A stretch of DNA of 64,000 bases from Neorhizobium galegae (GTDB lineage: Bacteria; Pseudomonadota; Alphaproteobacteria; Rhizobiales; Rhizobiaceae): positions 1,054,001-1,118,000 of the forward strand of contig NZ_JAGIPG010000002.1 in the NCBI RefSeq assembly GCF_017877055.1. The letters are read 5' to 3'. Every line of letters starts with the position of its first letter. Position 1 is the first letter of the stretch. The notes below the pieces were generated by a model. It searched no databases and was not told the origin of the DNA. It saw only the letters and a program-made list of their open reading frames with translations. Below are positions 59,958-64,000 of this stretch, piece after piece. The position numbers and the translations under genes are program-made.

Positions 59958-60659
59958 ATGATCCTGAATCCTTCCTTTTCCCGCCGGAGTTTCTTGTCTC
60001 TCCTCGGCGCGGGTGCAGCCTCTACGCTTGCCGGCTGCGCCTCGTCCGTGCCGCGCCCGTTGGCGACGACGGTTGCCTTTCGCCCGGAGCCTATTGAAGG
60101 CCCGTCGTCGGAACTGGATGTCATGTACGGCTCCGTGGTCGATGGCGGTTTTGTCATCCCGGCGATCCCGTACCGCCAGATCAATCCGCGCTATTATCGT
60201 CAGCAGGTCGTCGATCCGACCGGCGAACGCCCCGGCACGGTGGTGGTCGACACGGCCTCGCGCTTCCTCTACCTCGTCGAGCCAGGCGGCACCGCCATGC
60301 GCTACGGCGTCGGCATCGGCCGCGAGGGTTTTGCCTGGGAGGGTGAGGGCGTCATCCAGTGGCGGCAGAGATGGCCGAAATGGACGCCGCCCGACGAGAT
60401 GGTCGCCCGCCAGCCGGAGCTTGCGAAATATTCGGCCAAGAACGGTGGTATGCCGCCAGGTCTTCTCAACCCGCTCGGAGCCCGTGCACTCTACATCTTC
60501 AAGAACGGTCAGGACACGCTCTACCGCCTGCATGGCTCGCCGGAATGGAACTCCATCGGCAAGGCCGTTTCGTCGGGCTGCGTGCGCCTGATGAACCAGG
60601 ATATCATCGATCTCTACGACCGCGTGCCGGAAAAGGCGCGCATCGTGGTGTGGCAGTAA
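59958..60659 (+). CDS. L,D-transpeptidase (YkuD), second copy with twin-Arg-like signal
   Basis: A 233-residue paralogue of the upstream gene. NPSFSRRSFLSLLGAGAAST has an SRRSF twin-Arg motif and leads into a lipobox (LAGC), so it may be Tat-exported and lipidated. YkuD domain: VVVDTASRFLYLVEPGGTAM, YRLHGSPEWNSIG (His), VSSGCVRL (Cys). It lacks the proline-rich linker of its neighbour. Segments such as WTPPDEMVARQP are identical in both, showing duplication. ATG 59958 is chosen over TTG 59928. Confidence 0.9.
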   Translation: MILNPSFSRRSFLSLLGAGAASTLAGCASSVPRPLATTVAFRPEPIEGPSSELDVMYGSVVDGGFVIPAIPYRQINPRYYRQQVVDPTGERPGTVVVDTASRFLYLVEPGGTAMRYGVGIGREGFAWEGEGVIQWRQRWPKWTPPDEMVARQPELAKYSAKNGGMPPGLLNPLGARALYIFKNGQDTLYRLHGSPEWNSIGKAVSSGCVRLMNQDIIDLYDRVPEKARIVVWQ

Positions 60660-60727
60660 CCTCTGTCACAAGCACTTGCTAGTTGTCCCCGGCGCAACCT
60701 GGATCTTGTGCTGAAGGGGATTTGTGC

Positions 60728-61612
60728 ATGGTCGAGATCGGCATCGCTGTCGTGAAAAACCTGATCGCCGCCCAGTTTCCCGATTGGGCCGATCTTTCGG
60801 TGCGGCCGGTCGCGACCAGCGGCTGGGATAACCGCACCTTCCATCTTGGCGATGAGATGTCGGTGCGCCTGCCAAGCGCCGAACGTTATGTCGCGCAGGT
60901 CGAGAAGGAACACCGCTTCCTGCCGGCACTGGCCGCGCAACTGCCGCTTCCCATTCCCGTGCCCCTCGAGCTCGGAAGGCCGGGCAAGGGTTATCCCTGG
61001 CCCTGGTCGGTCTATCGCTGGATCGAGGGCGAGCGCTCGGGGCTGCAGAGCATCGCGAACCTGACGGAATTTGCCGAGGATCTGGCCGATTTCCTCCTGG
61101 CGCTCTGGAAGATCGATGCTTCCGACGGCCCGCCCGCCGGCACGCATAACTTTTTCCGCGGCGGCGCGTTGGAAGTCTATGACGCGGAGACACGTCGTTC
61201 TATCAGTGTCCTTGCCGACCAGATCGATGTGCCACTGATCACCGAGATCTGGGAAACGGCGCTCGCTTCGACCTGGGAAGCTGAGCCGGTCTGGGTGCAT
61301 GGCGACATCGCCGAGGGCAATCTGCTCGTCCGTGACGGGCGGCTTGCCGCGGTGATCGATTTCGGCAGTTCCGGTACGGGCGATCCCGCCTGCGACCTCG
61401 TCATCGCCTGGACGCTGTTCTATGGGCCGGCGGTCCGCGCTTTCCGCGACCGGGTGGAGCTCGATGCGCCGACCTGGCAACGGGCGCGCGGCTGGTGCCT
61501 GTGGAAGGCGCTAATCACGGTGGCCGGCGAGCCCGATACCAACCCGCTCGTCAAGGACCAGCATCGCCGCTGGATCGACGGGATCACCGCCGATCACCTC
61601 GCCGAAGCCTGA
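60728..61612 (+). CDS. Aminoglycoside phosphotransferase (APH)-family kinase
   Basis: A 294-residue protein of the APH/choline-kinase fold. TSGWDNRTFHLGDEMSVRLP is the nucleotide-binding strand region, VWVHGDIAEGNLLV the Brenner motif with catalytic Asp, and AAVIDFGSSGTGDPACDLVI the metal-binding DFG-like segment. Chromosomal members often phosphorylate metabolites, so drug resistance should not be assumed. ATG 60728 is chosen. It follows the transpeptidase by 68 bp and stands alone. Confidence 0.88.
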   Translation: MVEIGIAVVKNLIAAQFPDWADLSVRPVATSGWDNRTFHLGDEMSVRLPSAERYVAQVEKEHRFLPALAAQLPLPIPVPLELGRPGKGYPWPWSVYRWIEGERSGLQSIANLTEFAEDLADFLLALWKIDASDGPPAGTHNFFRGGALEVYDAETRRSISVLADQIDVPLITEIWETALASTWEAEPVWVHGDIAEGNLLVRDGRLAAVIDFGSSGTGDPACDLVIAWTLFYGPAVRAFRDRVELDAPTWQRARGWCLWKALITVAGEPDTNPLVKDQHRRWIDGITADHLAEA

Positions 61613-61674
61613 CCTCTACGGGAACCACCCCGGAATTTTCCCGTTACATTGCGCGGGATGTTCTGGAGGAAGCC

Positions 61675-62082
61675 ATGCAGCAGAATTCACTATGGCGGGC
61701 TTATAGCTACGCTTGGATAACCTTGGCATTCTTTGCTTTCAGCCTTGTCGGGCATTGGCTGTTCGGCTGGTTCGCCTTTGTCCAGGAACAGGCCGAGCAC
61801 GGGCAGCCGGTTGAATTTTCCCCCTATCTGGTGGAAATGCTGCGGGACACGTTCGAAAACTGGCAGTCGGAATTCCTGCAATTGCTCTGGCAGGTCGGCG
61901 GCCTGGCCTTCTTCCTGTTTTTGGGTTCGCCGCAGTCGAAGGAAGGCTCCGACCGGCTGGAGGCAAAGATCGACATGATCCTCCGCCGGGTGGATCCGGT
62001 CGATGGCGAGGGCGTGATCCGAGGGCTGGACGAGCGCTATTCGGGTCGCCATACGGACGAGCCGGAAGCCCACAAGACGTGA
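61675..62082 (+). CDS. Two-helix membrane protein, DUF6766-like
   Basis: A 135-residue protein with a hydrophobic helix near 10-34 (YAWITLAFFAFSLVGHWLFG) and another near 70-86 (LLWQVGGLAFFLFLGSPQSK). The C-terminal tail is cytoplasmic and charged (SDRLEAKIDMILRRVDPVDG). FENWQSEFLQLLWQVGG is the DUF6766-type core. Function unknown; single gene, 62 bp after the kinase. Confidence 0.65.
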   Translation: MQQNSLWRAYSYAWITLAFFAFSLVGHWLFGWFAFVQEQAEHGQPVEFSPYLVEMLRDTFENWQSEFLQLLWQVGGLAFFLFLGSPQSKEGSDRLEAKIDMILRRVDPVDGEGVIRGLDERYSGRHTDEPEAHKT

Positions 62083-62141
62083 CCGGGCGAGGTATCTCGC
62101 AATCCAATAATGGCCTGTCGCTGGCGGTTATGGGAAGTCTG

Positions 62142-62624
62142 TCAAACAGATGACTGCGTCTCTTCGCTTCCAGCCTTTGTCAGCCTCTGCTTCAGCGCGA
62201 TCAGTTCGTCGCGCAGCGCCACGGCTTCCTCGAGGCTGCAGCCGACGGCCTTGCCGATCGCCTGGGCGACACCCGTCGCCTGGGCTTTCAGTTCCGTTCC
62301 CTTTTTCGTCAGCGAAATCCTCACCTGCCGCTCGTCGTCGCGGTCGCGCCTGCGGGTGACGAGGCCGGATTGTTCGAGGCGCTTCAGGAGAGGGGAGAGC
62401 GTGCCGGAATCGAGCCCCAGCCGGTCGCCGATCGCCTTTACCGGCTGGTCGTCCTCTTCCCAGAGCGCGATCATCACCAGGTATTGCGGATAGGTGAGCC
62501 CCAGGGGATCGAGCAGCGGCTTGTAGGTACGCGTGAAGGCATGCGCCGCGCCGTAGATCGCAAAGCACAGCTGCGCATCGAGCTTGATTCCCAAATTGTC
62601 CGGATCGCGGGGTTTTTTCTGCAT
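62142..62624 (-). CDS. ohrR: Organic-peroxide-sensing MarR repressor OhrR
   Basis: A 160-residue MarR protein. LDAQLCFAIYGAAHAFTRTY places the peroxidatic Cys at residue 20 with the tyrosines downstream (TYKPLLDPLGLTYPQYLVMI), the OhrR sensing site. The winged HTH is IGDRLGLDSGTLSPLLKRLE and VTRRRDRDDERQVRISLT. Oxidation by organic hydroperoxides releases DNA and induces ohr, which lies divergently. ATG 62624 gives the family-length protein; the frame runs to 62702. Confidence 0.93.
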   Translation of the reverse strand: MQKKPRDPDNLGIKLDAQLCFAIYGAAHAFTRTYKPLLDPLGLTYPQYLVMIALWEEDDQPVKAIGDRLGLDSGTLSPLLKRLEQSGLVTRRRDRDDERQVRISLTKKGTELKAQATGVAQAIGKAVGCSLEEAVALRDELIALKQRLTKAGSEETQSSV

Positions 62625-62702
62625 GGCCGGTCCTGTTTTCACGTAGCTGTGCTCTATCTTTTTCGGCAAACCCATTTTCGCAGGCTTGACGGGAAATTGC
62701 AA

Positions 62703-62725
62703 TGCGCGTAATTAGATTGTGCGCA
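62703..62725. promoter_or_regulatory. Dyad in the ohrR-ohr promoter region
   Basis: TGCGC (62703-62707) and GCGCA (62721-62725) flank an AT-rich centre, with further AATTGC-type repeats on both sides. It lies 56 bp before ohr and 79 bp before ohrR, where OhrR would act. Confidence 0.45.
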
Positions 62726-62780
62726 ATTGAATTGCGGACGATATTCATCACGCTGAACCAGAACCAAGGGAGTTAGACCC

Positions 62781-63203
62781 ATGCCCATTCTCTACACCAC
62801 CAAGGCTTCGGCCACCGGCGGCCGCGCCGGCCATGGCGCCTCCGAAGACGGCGTCCTCGACGTCACGCTCACCGTTCCGAAGGAACTCGGCGGCGATGGC
62901 GCCCGCGGCACCAATCCGGAACAGCTCTTTGCCACCGGTTATTCCGCCTGCTTCCTCGGCGCGCTGAAGTTCGTCGCCGGCAAGGAAAAGGTAAAGATCC
63001 CGGACGATGCCAAGGTGACGGCAACCGTCGGCATCGGTCCGCGCGAAGACGGCGGCGGTTTCGGCATCGAAGTGTCGCTTCTGGTCAGCCTCCCGGGCAT
63101 CGAAAGGTCGGTCGCCGAAGACCTCGCCGCCAAGGCCCACATCGTCTGCCCCTATAGCCACGCCATGCGCACCTCGACCGAAGTGCCGGTCTCGGTCGCC
63201 TGA
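62781..63203 (+). CDS. ohr: Organic hydroperoxide resistance peroxidase Ohr
   Basis: A 140-residue thiol peroxidase. The catalytic pair is C57 in ATGYSACFLGALK and C123 in HIVCPYSHAMR. GRAGHGASEDGVLDVTLTVP contains the catalytic-site Arg region and NPEQLFATGYSA the conserved Glu. It reduces organic hydroperoxides with lipoylated proteins as reductant and works as a domain-swapped dimer. Divergent OhrR control is inferred from position. A strong terminator follows. Confidence 0.97.
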   Translation: MPILYTTKASATGGRAGHGASEDGVLDVTLTVPKELGGDGARGTNPEQLFATGYSACFLGALKFVAGKEKVKIPDDAKVTATVGIGPREDGGGFGIEVSLLVSLPGIERSVAEDLAAKAHIVCPYSHAMRTSTEVPVSVA

Positions 63204-63226
63204 TCGTTCTGAGAGTATCACAATGA

Positions 63227-63252
63227 AGAGCCGGCCTTCGGGCCGGCTTTTT
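63227..63252 (+). terminator. Terminator after ohr
   Basis: AGCCGGCC-TTCG-GGCCGGCT with an UUCG-type tetraloop and TTTTTATTT after it; AAGAG on the other side gives some bidirectional function for the convergent MarR gene. Confidence 0.85.
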
Positions 63253-63709
63253 ATTTGAGGGTATTGAGCGTCGCGCGCAGCTCTTCCGGCCCGCCCTCGC
63301 CAAGCTCCGCGTCGATCTCCCCATGCACCCGTATCCAGATCGGCAGTGCGGCGGAAAGCATGGTCATTCCATCGTCCGTCAGGCGCAGGAGCCGGCCGCG
63401 CCGGTCCTTCGGATCGACGGTGGCTTCGACCAGGCCGCGCCGTTCCAGCACTTTCAGTGCCGCCGTCAGCGTCGTGCGGTCCATCGCGAGCAGGCTGGCG
63501 ACCTGGCCCATCGGCGCCGGCTGCGGCCGGTTCAGCGACATCATCAGCGAGAACTGCCCGTTGGTGAGCCCGATCGGCTTCATCGCATTGTCGAAACGCC
63601 GGGCCAGCGCCCGCGCCGCCCGTTGGACATGCAGACAGAGGCACGTGTCGCGTACATGCAGGGTCGTCGAAAAGGGAATCACTTCGATAGTCGGGATATT
63701 TGACAGCAT
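63251..63709 (-). CDS. MarR-family regulator
   Basis: A 152-residue regulator. The dimer helix CLCLHVQRAARALARRFDNA is followed by a winged HTH (MGQVASLLAMDRTTLTAALK; VLERRGLVEATVDPKDRRGR; LLRLTDDG). Three cysteines occur at the N-terminus (DTCLCLHV...), possibly redox-active. It is divergent from the DUF899 gene, with a perfect 12-bp palindrome between them, so it probably controls that gene. Confidence 0.9.
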   Translation of the reverse strand: MLSNIPTIEVIPFSTTLHVRDTCLCLHVQRAARALARRFDNAMKPIGLTNGQFSLMMSLNRPQPAPMGQVASLLAMDRTTLTAALKVLERRGLVEATVDPKDRRGRLLRLTDDGMTMLSAALPIWIRVHGEIDAELGEGGPEELRATLNTLK

Positions 63710-63720
63710 CGGAATATTAT

Positions 63721-63732
63721 GTTGATATCAAC
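63721..63732. promoter_or_regulatory. MarR-type palindromic operator
   Basis: GTTGATATCAAC, a perfect 12-bp palindrome 12 bp before the MarR start and 32 bp before the DUF899 gene. TTGATATCAA cores are common MarR-family sites. Confidence 0.65.
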
Positions 63733-63763
63733 TTATTCTGTCAAGCATTGGAGGAGGCCTGTC

Positions 63764-64000
63764 ATGGATGTCACCATGTCCCCGAAAAACCCTGTCGTCA
63801 GCCGCGAAGAGTGGCTCGAAGCCCGGCGCAAGTTGCTGGCTCTGGAAAAGGAAGAAACGCATCTGCGCGACAAGGTGCGCGCCGAGCGCCTGGCCATGCC
63901 CTGGGTGAAGGTCGACAAGGACTATGTTTTCGACACCCCGAAGGGCAGGAAGTCGCTCGCCGAACTGTTCGATGGCCGCAGCCAGCTGTTGATCTACCAC
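63764..64000 (+). CDS. DUF899 thioredoxin-like protein (5' part, cut by window end)
   Basis: ATG 63764 follows GGAGGAGG. The 79 visible residues include VVSREEWLEARRKLLALEKE, then THLRDKVRAERLAMPWVKVD, KDYVFDTPKGRKSLAELFDG and RSQLLIYH, the start of DUF899, a thioredoxin-like family. The active part is beyond the edge. It is divergent from a MarR gene with a shared palindrome. Confidence 0.85.
   Translation, partial: MDVTMSPKNPVVSREEWLEARRKLLALEKEETHLRDKVRAERLAMPWVKVDKDYVFDTPKGRKSLAELFDGRSQLLIYH

Noticed and set aside
1..64000. CRISPR array
   Set aside because: No regularly spaced direct repeats with unique spacers were found; the only arrays are the four iterons and the DeoR half-sites, which are too short.

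Overview
The window reads as chromosome of a Rhizobiaceae-type alphaproteobacterium (Rhizobium/Agrobacterium group). Supporting markers are cysH-cysD-cysN beside an Rrf2 regulator, a short lpiA-acvB pair, betCBA with a choline sulfatase, the rhizobial asparaginase family, DUF1127 peptides, TIGR03808, and the Exo/ATP-ligase pair. Species cannot be fixed from sequence alone. The right three quarters has the dense, GC-rich, gene-after-gene layout of a core chromosome; the left quarter is visibly more AT-rich and mosaic.

Region 1 (1 to about 16169) is an integrated phage-related element whose left end lies outside the window. Its right end is a 46-nt copy of the 3' part of a tRNA-Pro(CGG) gene at 16124-16169, the usual scar of tRNA-targeted integration. 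Minus-strand phage genes include a replication-type protein with four 18-bp palindromic iterons inside its own gene (15130-15243), an HK97-type prohead protease, a small-terminase-like protein and tail-fibre genes. No large terminase, portal, major capsid or integrase is present in the window. Plus-strand cargo includes an OLD-type ATPase/TOPRIM nuclease with its own XRE regulator, a PD-(D/E)XK protein, a DUF4145 zinc-ribbon protein and a pentapeptide-repeat protein. The element could be a phage satellite or a decayed prophage.

Region 2 (16.5-31 kb): after an FkbM-like methyltransferase comes sulfate assimilation. cysH-cysD-cysN run leftward and end in a terminator; a divergent Rrf2 regulator with a cysteine cluster follows; then sbp-cysT-cysW-cysA runs rightward. 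A ParD antitoxin with a frameshifted ParE lies between the two blocks. Next are lpiA (lysyl-phosphatidylglycerol synthase, here without its flippase half) and acvB (lysyl-PG hydrolase/VirJ family), two small genes, and a second toxin-antitoxin pair.

Region 3 (31-43.4 kb): betC-betB-betA (choline sulfate to glycine betaine) without an adjacent betI and with a 527-bp gap before betA; an HdeD-like membrane protein; a degenerate EAL-CBS-GGDEF protein; a quinone oxidoreductase; a HigBA-type pair; a candidate structured small transcript; a DUF1127 peptide; a DUF3750 protein; and an asparaginase.

Region 4 (43.4-64 kb): a transposase fragment splitting a palindromic intergenic repeat, a DeoR regulator with four 10-bp-phased operator repeats, glutathione transferases, a LysR regulator, a Tat-exported beta-helix protein, a PAS-GAF-GGDEF cyclase, a MarR/MFS efflux pair, a DNA-repair exonuclease and ligase, a thioredoxin-reductase-like gene with a divergent Rrf2 regulator, two tandem L,D-transpeptidases, OhrR/Ohr, and a MarR/DUF899 pair cut by the right edge.
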